Origin: Chloroflexi bacterium HGW-Chloroflexi-10
GTDB taxonomy: Bacteria; Chloroflexota; Anaerolineae; Anaerolineales; Anaerolineaceae
Assembly: GCA_002840755.1 (NCBI GenBank)
Contig: PHBZ01000001.1
Location: 1-64,000, forward strand
DNA length: 64,000 nt
Direction of reading: 5' to 3'
In this document: positions 8,419 through 16,612 of the stretch, piece by piece
How positions within the stretch are numbered: the first letter of the stretch is position 1
Layout: every line of letters begins with the position of its first letter
The notes under the pieces: model-generated
The model's input: the letters and a program-made list of their open reading frames with translations, nothing else
Databases searched by the model: none
Told to the model about the DNA's origin: nothing
Program-made: the position numbers and the translations under genes

Positions 8419-9879
8419 ATGGAGAAAAATATAGAGTTTAGTGAAGTAAATATCCAAAAACTTTTTGGAAATGAAGCGGCTGAAGATGAGGATCCAACTC
8501 GATTGAAAGAGTATTATTTCAAAACAAATATCTACAACCAAGTTGTCGCGGATCTTCCTTTAAGGATTTTGGTCGGACATAAAGGAATTGGAAAATCTGC
8601 ATTATTTAAAATTGCTATGGATGAAGAAACTGAAAAAGGTTCCATCGCTTTGATGATACAACCTAATGACATTGCAAATATTGGGGTTGATACAACAAAT
8701 TTTTTATTGGCAATTAGAAACTGGTCTGAAAATATAAAAGAAATAATTACAAAAAAATTGTTTTCAAACCTCGGTATATCACAAACTTATGCATCCGATA
8801 TAAAAAACCATGATGGCAAAATTAGTGATTATGTTTACAAAGTAATTAATTCTCTTAAGGATGAGGTTTATATTGAAAATCGTTTTGATTCAATTATGCG
8901 ATTATTAGAAAATTTTAAGGTTTCAGTATATATTGATGACTTGGACAGAGGATGGCAAGGCAAAAAAGAAGATATTACGAGGATATCAACCTTAATTAAT
9001 GCTGTTAGAGATTTAAGTAATGGCAATAGAAATATATCATTTCGGATTGCTCTTAGGTCGGACGTATATTTTCTTTACCGTACTTCTGATGAATCAACAG
9101 ATAAAATAGAAGGATCTGTTGTTTGGCATACATGGAATAATCACGAAATTTTTGTTTTGCTTATAAAAAGAATAGAAACTTTTTTTGGAAATAAAGTAGA
9201 TGAAGAATTACTATTACATACTCCACAGTCACAATTAGCAAAATATCTATATCCAGTCATGGAAGAACGTTTTACTGGAAGAGGTTTATGGGAAAATGCA
9301 CCGTTATACAAGGTGTTAATGTCATTAATTAGAAAACGCCCAAGAGATTTAGTTAAACTTTGTACCCTTGCAGCAAGAAACGCGTATCTTAATAAATCAA
9401 ATATCATACAAACAAGTGACTTCCAAGCGATTTTTGAAAATTATTCACAGGGAAGAATCCAGGACACAATAAATGAGTATCGTTCTGAGCTTCCAAATAT
9501 TGAATCCCTCATAATGAATATGAAACCAAACAAAAGAGAAAGAACAACAAAGGAAGGATATGTTTACACAACGGAAAAGCTTTTAGAAAAAATTAAAAAT
9601 ATTATGGGATCGCAACAATTTATTTTTGCTAATGAACAACGTGCTGAAGCGAAAGACTTGGCATCATTTTTATATAAGGTAAATTTTTTGACTGCTAGAA
9701 AAGAAATTTCTTCTGGAAAAATTGAACGAAAATATTTTGAAGAAAATCGATATTTGTCTTCCCAATTTGTTGATTTTGGTTTTGATTGGGAGATTCATCC
9801 AGCATATCGATGGGCATTACAACCTAGCGATCAAAATACAATTTATGATTCTTTGTTTTTAAGCCAGGATATCACCTAA
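8419..9879 (+). CDS. P-loop ATPase, Sll1717-type
   Basis: 486 residues, ATG with GGAGGG about seven bases upstream. It opens with the FGNEAAEDE-type segment followed by a P-loop GHKGIGKS (53-60) and a Walker B-like VYIDDLDRGW (170-179), the layout of Sll1717-family ATPases (STAND/KAP-like P-loop NTPases). The C-terminal 200 residues contain RKRPRDLVKL, typical of the helical lid of such proteins, then a winged-helix-like region. Such ATPases usually sense a trigger and assemble or signal. With the DUF4145 gene 20 bases upstream it forms a likely two-gene operon. No nuclease or other effector domain is visible in either gene, so how the pair would act is unknown. Confidence 0.75.
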   Translation: MEKNIEFSEVNIQKLFGNEAAEDEDPTRLKEYYFKTNIYNQVVADLPLRILVGHKGIGKSALFKIAMDEETEKGSIALMIQPNDIANIGVDTTNFLLAIRNWSENIKEIITKKLFSNLGISQTYASDIKNHDGKISDYVYKVINSLKDEVYIENRFDSIMRLLENFKVSVYIDDLDRGWQGKKEDITRISTLINAVRDLSNGNRNISFRIALRSDVYFLYRTSDESTDKIEGSVVWHTWNNHEIFVLLIKRIETFFGNKVDEELLLHTPQSQLAKYLYPVMEERFTGRGLWENAPLYKVLMSLIRKRPRDLVKLCTLAARNAYLNKSNIIQTSDFQAIFENYSQGRIQDTINEYRSELPNIESLIMNMKPNKRERTTKEGYVYTTEKLLEKIKNIMGSQQFIFANEQRAEAKDLASFLYKVNFLTARKEISSGKIERKYFEENRYLSSQFVDFGFDWEIHPAYRWALQPSDQNTIYDSLFLSQDIT

Positions 9880-9961
9880 ATTGTACTAATACCTTTTGAC
9901 ACAATAGATTTATCAAAAATTGTTGTGTTTTCCTGAATAACAAACCTTACACAAAAAATAA

Positions 9962-11029
9962 TTATTCTGACTGAAGTAAATGTTCAGGAAATAAATCTAA
10001 TTGTTTCCCTTTGTTTTTTGAACTGCCTTTTTTCTTATTTATAAGAGTAGCAAATTTCTCAAGGGGTCTCGTAAATTTTTTAAAGTTTATAATATATTCC
10101 CTATCTATTTCACTTTTTTGAGCCAAACCTATTGAAACGAATTTATTTAGAGCTTCTTTTACCCAAGAAATTTGAGGGTATTCAACTTCTCTATTTTTTG
10201 ATCCGTCTGAACCATATAAATTTTGCAATTTTTTTGTTAATACATCCAGATCAACTGGAACATACCAAATTTTTTTATCTGCATCAAAAGTCACATTCTC
10301 ATTTTCATCACTAAAAACTTCTTGTGTAAATATATTCTGCCACAATATTTCCATTATATATTCAACATCCTGTGGTTTTGCGTCATAGAATTTTTTTTCT
10401 TGATTTTCAAAAATCATTCTTTCTAAAGATACATCAATACCATCTTTAAAGACTTTAGCCATTATAGGATTCGGAAAAGCGCCTGTGACAGTTCTAAGAA
10501 ACAAAAATTCTTGTGCTCTCTGATGTTTAGCAAATTCTAAAATTGCATATGGACGATCAAACTTTATTGCACCTGTACTAATTTTTTCCTGAATGAATTC
10601 GCTTAATTTTGCTGAAAATGCTAATTCCGTAATCCAAACAAGGCTTGTTTCATCAATACAATAATTTTTAGTCCACCAACCGAGAAGTTCAGTATCATAT
10701 TTTTTTAATTGCTCTATATATTGATTCCATCTTTCGTCTTTATTCTCACATATTAATAACTTAGCTTCCCCGACAATACCCTCTCTTTGATGTAATTGAA
10801 TTACTAGATCTGGGGTGCAAGGTGGCTTTTTAGGATTAAGTTTATAGTGCATTCGTCTTCCAATAGATGCTACTATTTCAGATTTCTCTAATTGGCAAAA
10901 TTCCTTTGTTACGAAAATAAATGCTTGAAGAGCATAAATTGTTGATAAATATGATTCACTTCTGTTTTTAATATCTTGTAAAATAAAATCAAGAGAGCTT
11001 GCTTTATTCTGATCTTGGGACATACTCAT
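9962..11029 (-). CDS. Putative PD-(D/E)XK-type nuclease
   Basis: 355 residues. ATG at 11029 is preceded by AAGGAGGG at nine bases, inside the end of the upstream gene (26-base overlap with 11004-12149), so translation is probably coupled. I do not recognise the full-length family. Residues 70-92 read as a PD-(D/E)XK core: D74 in TPDLVIQL, then GIVGEAKL with E88 and K90, each after a hydrophobic strand; E51 may complete the site. The rest is helical with a lysine-rich tail. A DNA-cleaving effector is inferred, not shown. It converges on the ATPase gene, leaving 82 bases between stop codons with only a weak ACACAA/TTGTGT inverted repeat. Confidence 0.5.
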   Translation of the reverse strand: MSMSQDQNKASSLDFILQDIKNRSESYLSTIYALQAFIFVTKEFCQLEKSEIVASIGRRMHYKLNPKKPPCTPDLVIQLHQREGIVGEAKLLICENKDERWNQYIEQLKKYDTELLGWWTKNYCIDETSLVWITELAFSAKLSEFIQEKISTGAIKFDRPYAILEFAKHQRAQEFLFLRTVTGAFPNPIMAKVFKDGIDVSLERMIFENQEKKFYDAKPQDVEYIMEILWQNIFTQEVFSDENENVTFDADKKIWYVPVDLDVLTKKLQNLYGSDGSKNREVEYPQISWVKEALNKFVSIGLAQKSEIDREYIINFKKFTRPLEKFATLINKKKGSSKNKGKQLDLFPEHLLQSE

Positions 11030-12149
11030 TTATTATTCCCTCCTTGAATTTATCAAATATAAATGATATTGCCCTTGATAAAGCTTGTACTGAGGTTTTG
11101 GCTTGAGGTGATATTAAAATCCGTTTTTGAGATAAAATCCAAATTTCAAACGAAGAGCCGTCTTTTTGGTCTGCAATATTCGCATGGAAATATGGATTTC
11201 CATGGTAAATAACCAATGATGCATCTTTGTAATGATTTAATACTTCTCCAAATTTTCTAACCATGTCTGATGTTTCGAAAACATTTTCCTCATATACAAT
11301 TTCCAATGGAGGTCCTGGTTTATAATTTCGTTCAATAATTCCTCTACCATCTAATAAATGCATTCGTTCTGATGCAACAAGTTCGAGAGGTTCTATCAGT
11401 AATGACCGAATTTGCTCATACATATTGGTACAACTGAAAGTACCAAACTTATATACCTTACCTACGGAGTTTTTTAAATAAGAGCCTTTTGTTGCTTTTT
11501 CAACCTTGAATTTCAAGCTTGTAAACCAAAACCCTCTTTCTTTTAAATCCAAAAAGGTTTCACCTAATGAAGAATGAGTCCAGGAACGTTCTGTGTCAGT
11601 ATATTTTAATTTATTATTTGCGACTGATGGCCGTTCGGATTTTCTGGTTACTTCTATAACACTTAATCTAACTTTACCTAAAAATCTTGTTATAAGTTGT
11701 TTTTCAAAACTTAATAATGCCTTTTCAAGTTCATCTTGCCTAAAATAAATAAAACTGATTTTTGGGTACATTCTTTTAATAAGAGTTTTAACAGCTAAAT
11801 TCCAAAAATCACTTTTTGATATAGAGATAATTCTGTAAAGGAAATCGTTTGTTCCTCTTAATATTACTATGACACCTTGCACGTGATATTCTTTATTAAT
11901 CCGGCGTGTAATTCTAAAGGCTGGCACATTAGGATTGATACACTCAATAAATAAAGTGCTTAATAAAGAATTGTTTTGTATCAACAATCCCAAATCTCCT
12001 TTATGGTAAACAATACACTCACGACATTCAATATAGGGCTCATTAATTGATAAGTTTGTTTTTAAGTAAAATTCTATTTCTATCGGCGATTGTGCTGATA
12101 GAGCATATCCTTCAAAAACACTTATTGAGCTCACTTTATTTTGAACCAT
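11004..12149 (-). CDS. Uncharacterised protein, partner of the putative nuclease
   Basis: 381 residues, ATG at 12149 with only a weak purine tract upstream. I do not recognise this protein. It lacks a P-loop, signal peptide, membrane segments and zinc motifs. It alternates predicted strands and helices; the middle (about 165-235) is basic, with repeated K and R, and the C-terminus (about 310-370) contains HYKDASLVIYHGNPYFHANI and IWILSQKRILISP, which look like core strands. It lies first in a two-gene unit with the putative nuclease. A sensor, adaptor or DNA-binding role is possible but rests only on gene order and the AT-rich defence setting. Confidence 0.5.
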   Translation of the reverse strand: MVQNKVSSISVFEGYALSAQSPIEIEFYLKTNLSINEPYIECRECIVYHKGDLGLLIQNNSLLSTLFIECINPNVPAFRITRRINKEYHVQGVIVILRGTNDFLYRIISISKSDFWNLAVKTLIKRMYPKISFIYFRQDELEKALLSFEKQLITRFLGKVRLSVIEVTRKSERPSVANNKLKYTDTERSWTHSSLGETFLDLKERGFWFTSLKFKVEKATKGSYLKNSVGKVYKFGTFSCTNMYEQIRSLLIEPLELVASERMHLLDGRGIIERNYKPGPPLEIVYEENVFETSDMVRKFGEVLNHYKDASLVIYHGNPYFHANIADQKDGSSFEIWILSQKRILISPQAKTSVQALSRAISFIFDKFKEGIINEYVPRSE

Positions 12150-12465
12150 GGAAACCCCAATTTTTTACAACGTAAAACAACATCTTTACCATTATTGCAT
12201 ATTATTAACCCAAAGTAAATTGTTTTGGTTGGCTATTTTTAAAAAATATTCTATTGTTTTTAGGCAAATAAAGGTAGAAATTCAATTTGAATGCTAATTA
12301 TTTTTTTGATATACTTTCATCAAATATTGCTCTTTAACAAGTGTGACAAAAGAAAATTGGTATCCGTGGTTAGAATTCTTGGCAACCATCTATTTGTTTT
12401 ACACCGTGACTATTAAGTCAAAATTTACTATTAAACCGGTTTTAAAATCGAAATTGGAGGTAAAA
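12150..12465. other. AT-rich spacer, no gene supported
   Basis: This 316-base stretch is strongly AT-rich. A frame opens with GTG at 12343 and reads into the small ORF at 12466, but its first 41 codons lack a ribosome binding site and look like spacer translation. I see no RNA gene here. It should contain the promoter of the minus-strand unit starting at 12149, though no convincing -35/-10 pair stands out. Confidence 0.4.
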
Positions 12466-12579
12466 ATGTCTGTTATTCTAAAAACATTGGTGGTAGGTGC
12501 TGCTTTTATGGGGTGGTTTCACCAAAACCGTTTATCACTACCAATTAATCTACACTTGTGTCTGAGATTAAAGCAGTAG
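12466..12579 (+). CDS. Small hydrophobic ORF, 37 residues
   Basis: The ATG has GGAGG five to six bases upstream, one of the strongest ribosome binding sites in this block. The product (opening MSVILKTLVVGAAFMGWF) has a hydrophobic first half of 15-18 residues that could span a membrane, and a polar second half with several leucines. A terminator lies 36 bases after the stop. I recognise no family. It might be a small membrane protein, a type I toxin-like peptide, or the remnant of a longer gene. The composition and strong start signal are the only evidence for coding. Confidence 0.4.
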   Translation: MSVILKTLVVGAAFMGWFHQNRLSLPINLHLCLRLKQ

Positions 12580-12605
12580 GGTTAAAACCCTTAGGCTTAC
12601 CCTAC
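12576..12605 (+). repeat. Inverted repeat GTAGGGT / ACCCTAC
   Basis: GTAGGGT (12576-12582) and ACCCTAC (12599-12605) are perfect reverse complements around a 16-base loop. A nested alternative pairs GGGTT with AACCC (12579-12590). It overlaps the stop codon of the small ORF and precedes the terminator, so the transcript end is likely structured. Confidence 0.5.
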
Positions 12606-12614
12606 CAAAATTTT

Positions 12615-12645
12615 CACCTTAATTTGAATATTAAGGTGTATTTTT
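12615..12645 (+). terminator. Intrinsic terminator after the small ORF
   Basis: CACCTTAA (12615-12622) pairs with TTAAGGTG (12631-12638) across an 8-base loop and is followed by TATTTTT. Stem strength is moderate, but the T-run makes it a credible rho-independent terminator on the plus strand. Confidence 0.6.
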
Positions 12646-12753
12646 ATCCTAACAATACAATTTGCGCTATAGTTGCATATCTGGCAAATTGCCGACTAGC
12701 ATATATGTCAAAAGCTGGTGTATTTTGAGCGATATTGATTTTTAAAATGATCT

Positions 12754-13473
12754 GTGAGGGTAGAAGAGGGCTATTTGAAACCGAATGAAATTGCGCACGT
12801 CGCGGCGTTTTGCAAGCAGACGCTTGACCTGGCATCGGTTAAACCGAATACTGAGGTGTATGCGAGCCTGCCGCTGTGTGTGATTGACGCTGTGTTTTCG
12901 ATCGGGGTGCGGTATGCGTCGACTGAAATGACGGTGAAACGGTTCGCGGCGTTTTTCCGGGTGCCGCTGGTTTCGAAAAACGGTTTTCCGGAACGCGGTG
13001 AGCAGCTTTCGATCGCGGATCTGTTGGGTTTTTATGCGACTTACAGCACAGCGGAGATGGCAGAGAGTATTTACCAGAACCGGCAGCGGACTTCTTCACG
13101 AAATGGGATTCTGAAGGCGGAGGCTGTGCTGCGCTTTGGGCAAGTATGTTTTGAACAGGGCGTGAACGTCTTGCAGGATGTGGTGGGGGTGATTGGCGAT
13201 GCGCGATTTGAGGCGGCGATTGAGGAGATCCCGGGGCAGCGTTCGGGAATTTCGCTGCGTTATTTTTATATGCTGGCCGGGCGGGATGATTTTATTAAGC
13301 CAGACCGGATGGTGATGCGGTTTTTGTTTTCGGCGACGGGGCAGCATTATTGTGTGGAGGATTGCCATACGGCGGTGGTGGGGGCATGCGGGTTGTTGGA
13401 AGAGGAGTATCCGGGTTTGACACCGCGGGCGCTGGATTATCAAATCTGGTTGTATCAGCGAGGGGAGAGATGA
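12754..13473 (+). CDS. HhH-like protein of unknown function (possible DNA glycosylase relative)
   Basis: 239 residues from the GTG at 12754; a TTG at 12775 with AGAGGG five bases upstream is an equally good start. The C-terminal half has a helix-hairpin-helix-like segment, PGQRSGISLRYFYMLAG, followed by IKPDRMVMRF. This mirrors the HhH plus catalytic-aspartate order of HhH-GPD glycosylases, although no iron-sulphur cysteines follow. The N-terminal half contains DAVFSIGVRYAST, seen in small uncharacterised proteins of this kind. GC-rich codon use returns here, so it probably does not share the origin of the preceding AT-rich genes. Glycosylase activity is an inference from the fold pattern. 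Confidence 0.5.
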   Translation: MRVEEGYLKPNEIAHVAAFCKQTLDLASVKPNTEVYASLPLCVIDAVFSIGVRYASTEMTVKRFAAFFRVPLVSKNGFPERGEQLSIADLLGFYATYSTAEMAESIYQNRQRTSSRNGILKAEAVLRFGQVCFEQGVNVLQDVVGVIGDARFEAAIEEIPGQRSGISLRYFYMLAGRDDFIKPDRMVMRFLFSATGQHYCVEDCHTAVVGACGLLEEEYPGLTPRALDYQIWLYQRGER

Positions 13474-13839
13474 AAATTGATCCGAGAATTCATCAACGCA
13501 GGGGTATGATTATGGGCAGGCGGGGTTGTATTTTGTGACAATTGCGACCTGGCAGATGGAATGTCATGCCGGGCAAAATGGGGATTTAGATGGATTGGGC
13601 CGAGGGCGAGGCATCGGGTATTGAACGGGCAGAGAAGATTCCTCTGGCCTCGCCCGTACGGAAGGTGATTTGGATGTGCGGGTTGATCAATGCCGCGTCC
13701 GCGGAGAAGGGCAGGCATGGGGTGTTGGACGGGTGGTGATATGTGATTCGGCCTCGCCCGTACAGAACGCCGGGCAAAATGGGGGACAGATGGATTTGGC
13801 CAGAGGGCGCATGCTTGCTAGGCAACGCATGCGTTGCCC
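13474..13839. repeat. Repeat-rich spacer, including copies 2 and 3 of the GCCTCGCCC repeat
   Basis: This 366-base gap has no convincing gene. It holds a second GGGCGAGGC/GCCTCGCCC stem (13604-13612 with 13647-13655), a right-half copy at 13743-13764 identical over 22 bases to 353-374, and two GCCGGGCAAAATGGGG words (near 13569 and 13771). A perfect 18-bp palindrome, GGCAACGCATGCGTTGCC, lies at 13821-13838, next to the stop of the minus-strand gene and followed on the plus strand by a pyrimidine run. Confidence 0.6.
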
Positions 13840-14871
13840 CTACTTTTCTTTTTTCTCACCATTCTGGCTGCGGGCGAGCGGCGCTGTGGGCTCGGTGCCG
13901 TGCTGTTCCAGTACTTTAAGCAGGGAGCTGGTGACGGCGACGCGCTGCTGGCGGGCCAGGTGTTTGACGAATAATACGCGGCGGGTGCTGCTTTGTCCGT
14001 TCATGGCATTGGCGGTGCCGTTAAACCAGGATTGGTAATCGCGGACGGCCAGGTAGACCGGACGACCCATAACAACCGGGAGCTGGCGCAGCAGGGAGGT
14101 CAGGAACTCTTCCGGGTTGCGCAGGTTGGGGTGCACGACCGGCTGCAGGTAGATCCCCAGGGGGCCGTTGATGGCCTCCACAAAGGCGAGCAGTTCGCCT
14201 TCGGAAATATAAGCGTAGCCGTGCAGGGGGCGTTTGTCGATGGCTTCGGCGCTCTGAACCAGCGGCGGGACCACAGCGTGATACAGCGTTTGCAGGCTGT
14301 GCTGGTCGATACTGTGCAGCGGGCGCCAGTGCCCGTTGCCATTGGCGGCGCTGGTTTCGGGAAGCGACAGTTTCCAGACATTCTGGCGGGTATAGACGCT
14401 GAACCCGGCATGGCGGAAGCTCTCAAAGGTAGGGTGGTCTTCGTCAATTTCGGCCAGCAGGCGGAACGCGCCGCGGTTGCTGCTTTCCCAGGAGAGGTGG
14501 TCTAACAGGGCCACCAGTGCATTGCTGGATAAGGCGCTTTCGGGGGCTAAAAACACGAGGCGGGCGGCTTGTTCACCAAAATTAAAGTGCACCTGCCCGA
14601 TGAGCGGGGATGCCCCCTTGCGCGGCCTGGCGATACCGCTGTAACTGCTGTAATCCAACCTTAATTGCCCCAACATGGCTCCGGGACCGATCGGGCTGCC
14701 GTGGGTTGTCCCAAACGGACTGTCGGTACACAGGAGTTGGTTGCGGTAGCGGTATATGGCTACCAGGTCGTGCCAGGCAAACGGTCTTATTTCGATAGTA
14801 CCATCTCCATAAAATAGCGGTGGAAGCGGTCGTCGTTGGTCAATTCCGGGTGAAAAGAGGTGGCCAGCCAT
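13840..14871 (-). CDS. GNAT-like acetyltransferase domain protein in the pdx operon
   Basis: 343 residues. The first half (about 25-165) reads like a GNAT fold: IRPFAWHDLVAIYRYRNQ, then strands around IGQVHFNFGEQAARLVFLAPE and a helix with WESSNRGAFRLLAEI. The second half (about 185-300) may be a second, degenerate GNAT-like copy ending in PVYLAVRDYQSW. No substrate can be named. Only one in-frame ATG is available near the start, and it places the first 85 bases inside pdxT, an unusually long overlap. The C-terminal tail is low-complexity and charged (SQNGEKKEK). It is probably co-transcribed with pdxS and pdxT; a role in B6 metabolism is not implied by the sequence. Confidence 0.6.
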   Translation of the reverse strand: MAGHLFSPGIDQRRPLPPLFYGDGTIEIRPFAWHDLVAIYRYRNQLLCTDSPFGTTHGSPIGPGAMLGQLRLDYSSYSGIARPRKGASPLIGQVHFNFGEQAARLVFLAPESALSSNALVALLDHLSWESSNRGAFRLLAEIDEDHPTFESFRHAGFSVYTRQNVWKLSLPETSAANGNGHWRPLHSIDQHSLQTLYHAVVPPLVQSAEAIDKRPLHGYAYISEGELLAFVEAINGPLGIYLQPVVHPNLRNPEEFLTSLLRQLPVVMGRPVYLAVRDYQSWFNGTANAMNGQSSTRRVLFVKHLARQQRVAVTSSLLKVLEQHGTEPTAPLARSQNGEKKEK

Positions 14872-15362
14872 TGGTTCTGGCGGGCAGCGACTATGCGGCC
14901 ATCCGGCAAAGCAGCCAGAATTTGGACACCCTCTCCGACGGATTTGATTAATGGGGCGCGGATGAACACGGCATGGAAGGGCCTGCCGTTGGTATTGAGC
15001 GCGGCGATGTTCAGGTCGGTTTCAAAACTATCCACCTGGCGGCCAAAGGCATTACGCTCGGTGGTAATATCCATCAGCCCCAGCAGTGGTTGGCTACGGT
15101 GGGCGTCTTTGGAGAGAAAAATCGCCCCGGCACAGGTACCCCATACCGGGTGGCTTTTTCCGTAGTCGATCAGGTCATCCAGCATGCCAAAATCTACGGC
15201 CAGTTTACCGATGGTGGTCGATTCGCCGCCGGGGATGATGAGCGCGTCTACACCGGCTAACTGGCGGCTGAGGCGCACCTGAACGGTTTCTGCGCCCAGC
15301 TTTTCCAGCATGACCTGGTGTTCGCTGAAGGCGCCCTGCAGAGCGAGGATCCCAATCTTCAT
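14787..15362 (-). CDS. pdxT: Pyridoxal 5'-phosphate synthase, glutaminase subunit
   Basis: 191 residues, the usual PdxT length. It is a class I glutamine amidotransferase with the conserved start MKIGILALQGAF, oxyanion loop PGGEST (44-49), nucleophile C77 in GTCAGA, and H171/E173 in SFHPELT. It releases ammonia from glutamine and channels it to PdxS in the deoxyxylulose 5-phosphate-independent pathway to pyridoxal phosphate. Its start lies three bases after the pdxS stop, so the two are one operon, and its 3' end overlaps the GNAT-like gene. Confidence 0.96.
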   Translation of the reverse strand: MKIGILALQGAFSEHQVMLEKLGAETVQVRLSRQLAGVDALIIPGGESTTIGKLAVDFGMLDDLIDYGKSHPVWGTCAGAIFLSKDAHRSQPLLGLMDITTERNAFGRQVDSFETDLNIAALNTNGRPFHAVFIRAPLIKSVGEGVQILAALPDGRIVAARQNQWLATSFHPELTNDDRFHRYFMEMVLSK

Positions 15363-15365
15363 GCG

Positions 15366-16253
15366 TTACCAGCCGCGCTGGGCGATCAGTTCTTCGTTGG
15401 GAATGGTAGAGATCTGGATCCCGACCATGGGTTCGCCCAGGTTGCGTGAGACTTCGGCCAGGATAGAGGCATCCTGGTAATGGGTGACGGATTTGACAAT
15501 GGCGGCGGCGCGTTTGGCCGGGTCGCCGGATTTGAAAATTCCGGAGCCAACAAAGACACCATCCACACCCAACTGCATCATCAGCGCGGCATCCGCGGGG
15601 GTGGCTATGCCGCCGGCTGCGAAATTGACCACCGGCATACGACCCAGATTGCGGGTTTCTACGATCAGTTCGTAGGGCGCGCCAATGTTTTTGGCGTAGG
15701 TCATCAATTCCTCTTCCTGCAGGGCTTGGAGATGGCGGATATCGCCGAGTACCTGGCGCGCATGGCGCACGGCTTCGACAACATCACCGGTGCCGGCTTC
15801 GCCCTTGGTACGAATCATGGCCGCGCCTTCGCCTACACGGCGCAGGGCTTCACCCAGGTTGCGGCAGCCGCAGACAAAGGGGACTTTGAAATTGTGTTTC
15901 AGGATATGGTTGGTTTCATCGGCTGGGGTGAGCACTTCGGACTCGTCGATATAGTCCACGCCAATGGCTTCGAGGATTTGTGCTTCGACAAAATGACCGA
16001 TGCGGCATTTGGCCATCACCGGGATGCTGACGGTGTCCATAATTTTGAGGATCAATTCGGGGTCGCTCATGCGGGCTACGCCACCATCGGCGCGGATATC
16101 GGCGGGTACGCGTTCTAATGCCATCACGGCGCAGGCGCCGGCTTCTTCTGCTATTCGCGCATGTTCGACGGTGACCACATCCATGATCACGCCACCCTTG
16201 AGCATTTGCGCCAGCCCCTTCTTTAATGCAAAGGTGCCAACTTCATTTGTCAT
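15366..16253 (-). CDS. pdxS: Pyridoxal 5'-phosphate synthase, synthase subunit
   Basis: 295 residues, full length. A TIM-barrel enzyme that joins ribose 5-phosphate, glyceraldehyde 3-phosphate and ammonia into pyridoxal phosphate. Key residues are present: D25 (VIMDVVT), first lysine K82 ([10 protein letters not shown]) and second lysine K150 (RTKGEAGTG), with the phosphate-binding glycine-rich stretch [15 protein letters not shown]. The ATG at 16253 has AGGTTT/GGAGG upstream (reading GGAGGTTTAA). A 60-bp palindromic repeat lies 37-96 bases upstream of the start. Confidence 0.97.
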   Translation of the reverse strand: MTNEVGTFALKKGLAQMLKGGVIMDVVTVEHARIAEEAGACAVMALERVPADIRADGGVARMSDPELILKIMDTVSIPVMAKCRIGHFVEAQILEAIGVDYIDESEVLTPADETNHILKHNFKVPFVCGCRNLGEALRRVGEGAAMIRTKGEAGTGDVVEAVRHARQVLGDIRHLQALQEEELMTYAKNIGAPYELIVETRNLGRMPVVNFAAGGIATPADAALMMQLGVDGVFVGSGIFKSGDPAKRAAAIVKSVTHYQDASILAEVSRNLGEPMVGIQISTIPNEELIAQRGW

Positions 16254-16289
16254 TTAAACCTCCAAAGAACAGGTAAATTTACTGTTATA

Positions 16290-16349
16290 CCCGTCACGAG
16301 CACAAATGCCTTTTTCTTCAAGAGGAAAGCGAAATTTGTGACCACGGGC
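16290..16349. repeat. 60-bp imperfect palindromic repeat, copy A
   Basis: The left arm CCCGTCACGAGCACAAAT faces the right arm ATTTGTGACCACGGGC, so the element can fold on itself. A closely related 60-bp element is at 57778-57837: both start CCGTCA, carry ACAAAT after the left arm, and end in an almost identical AAATTGTGACCACGG right arm. Copy A lies in the 5' region of pdxS. It could be a dispersed palindromic repeat or a regulator site. Confidence 0.6.
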
Positions 16350-16535
16350 ATTTTACCAGCACTCGCATTGTACCATGCCCGGGGAGGGTATACAAATGGG
16401 AGGAAGGAGGAAACAGGAATTCGGAAATAGGAATTAGGGATTAGGCACACGAAGCCGCTAAGCCGCGATGGAGAAAAAGTAGGAGAAATTTGGGAATAGG
16501 TGCACGATACCGCTAAACCGTGAGGGAGAAAAACA
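16350..16535. other. Low-complexity spacer between pdxS and dnaN
   Basis: About 185 bases without a gene. It contains purine-rich GGAATTAGGGATTAGG-like units (16400-16440) and two partly matching blocks, CCGCTAAGCCGCGATGGAGAAAAA and CCGCTAAACCGTGAGGGAGAAAAA (near 16453 and 16510), before the terminator. Confidence 0.45.
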
Positions 16536-16569
16536 CAAAAAAGGCCGCGCATTGCGCACGGCTTTTTTA
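16536..16569. terminator. Bidirectional terminator downstream of dnaN
   Basis: GCCGCGCATTGCGCACGGC forms a GC-rich stem (16543-16562, one mismatch) flanked by six or more A on the left and TTTTTT on the right. It suits the minus strand, ending dnaN about 45 bases after its stop, and would also work on the plus strand. Confidence 0.75.
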
Positions 16570-16612
16570 CTTTTTTCCTAATTCCTAGTTCCTACTTCCC
16601 AATCCCTATCTC

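Noticed and set aside
9880..9961. Bidirectional terminator between the ATPase and nuclease genes
   Set aside because: Only a 6-bp ACACAA/TTGTGT stem with an 18-base loop was found, too weak to call.
12343..12465. 78-residue frame with GTG start that runs into the small ORF
   Set aside because: No ribosome binding site, and its first 41 codons look like AT-rich spacer; the internal ATG at 12466 has GGAGG.
13993..14505. 170-codon plus-strand frame inside the GNAT-like gene
   Set aside because: It lies wholly opposite the better supported minus-strand gene and shows no domain pattern.
16290..16349. PLP-sensing riboswitch before pdxS
   Set aside because: A matching element occurs at 57778-57837 next to unrelated genes, which favours a dispersed repeat.
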